Source: Maylandia zebra (taxonomy: Eukaryota > Chordata > Actinopteri > Cichliformes > Cichlidae). From it: DNA of 64,000 nucleotides. Position 1 is the first letter of the stretch, and each line of letters begins with the position of its first letter. A program made the translations under genes and the position numbers. Positions 63,959 to 64,000 of the stretch are shown here, piece after piece. The notes beneath the pieces were generated by a model. That model worked only from the letters and a program-made list of their open reading frames with translations. It was not told the origin of the DNA and made no database searches. The stretch lies in contig NC_135185.1 in assembly GCF_041146795.1 (NCBI RefSeq), positions 12,931,529 to 12,995,528 of the forward strand. Direction: 5' to 3'.

Positions 63959-64000
63959 GTAAGCAAATTTCGTCAAAAGAAAACTACAACCTCTGGCGGA

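Overview
This window is eukaryotic nuclear DNA from a ray-finned fish, most likely a percomorph teleost (species not determinable from sequence alone). The evidence is intron-split vertebrate genes with GT/AG junctions, very long CA and TA microsatellites, Tc1/mariner elements, L2-type LINE tails and Ty3/Gypsy elements typical of fish genomes. No bacterial-style operons, ribosome binding sites or CRISPR arrays are present.

Layout. 1-17.3 kb: gene-poor DNA with decayed LINE pieces (about 5.8-6.2 kb and 8.7-9.07 kb), a TA-rich satellite (6.24-6.49 kb) and a (CA)47 microsatellite (10.4 kb). 17.35-25.49 kb, minus strand: complete glycine N-methyltransferase gene (gnmt), six coding exons, 295 codons. 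27.14-29.10 kb: a decayed Tc1/mariner copy beside an intact-looking Tc1/mariner element with a 338-residue DD37E transposase. 31.0-35.5 kb, minus strand: two group XIV C-type-lectin receptor genes in tandem, a short thrombomodulin-like gene and cd93. 36.98-41.78 kb: Ty3/Gypsy element with identical 216-bp LTRs and a gtttt target duplication; pol is open, gag is broken twice. 41.8-48.2 kb: no supportable gene apart from one weak exon-like candidate. 48.24-58.57 kb: a nest, in which a Tc1 copy is interrupted by a minus-strand LINE 3' end, into which an 8.3-kb Ty3/Gypsy element with a PNMA-like gag has inserted; a minus-strand solo LTR lies between the LINE and the Tc1 remainder. 59.2 kb to the end, plus strand: promoter, non-coding first exon and eight coding exons of a classical calpain that runs off the window.

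The host genes are not a functional cluster. gnmt is a cytosolic one-carbon enzyme, cd93 and the thrombomodulin-like gene encode endothelial-type membrane receptors and are probably ancient tandem relatives, and the calpain is a cytosolic cysteine protease. About a third of the last 31 kb is recent mobile DNA.

The most noteworthy signal is in the PNMA-type retrotransposon: gag and pol are in different frames and the gag stop is immediately preceded by a textbook -1 frameshift heptamer (TTTAAAC), followed after 6 nt by a perfect 9-bp stem with a possible pseudoknot. Its integrase has a one-residue shortening between the last two catalytic acidic residues. Other points worth checking are a 51-unit GT tract abutting a gnmt splice acceptor, a solo LTR whose two flanks belong to different elements, and a thrombomodulin-like protein with only about two EGF modules.
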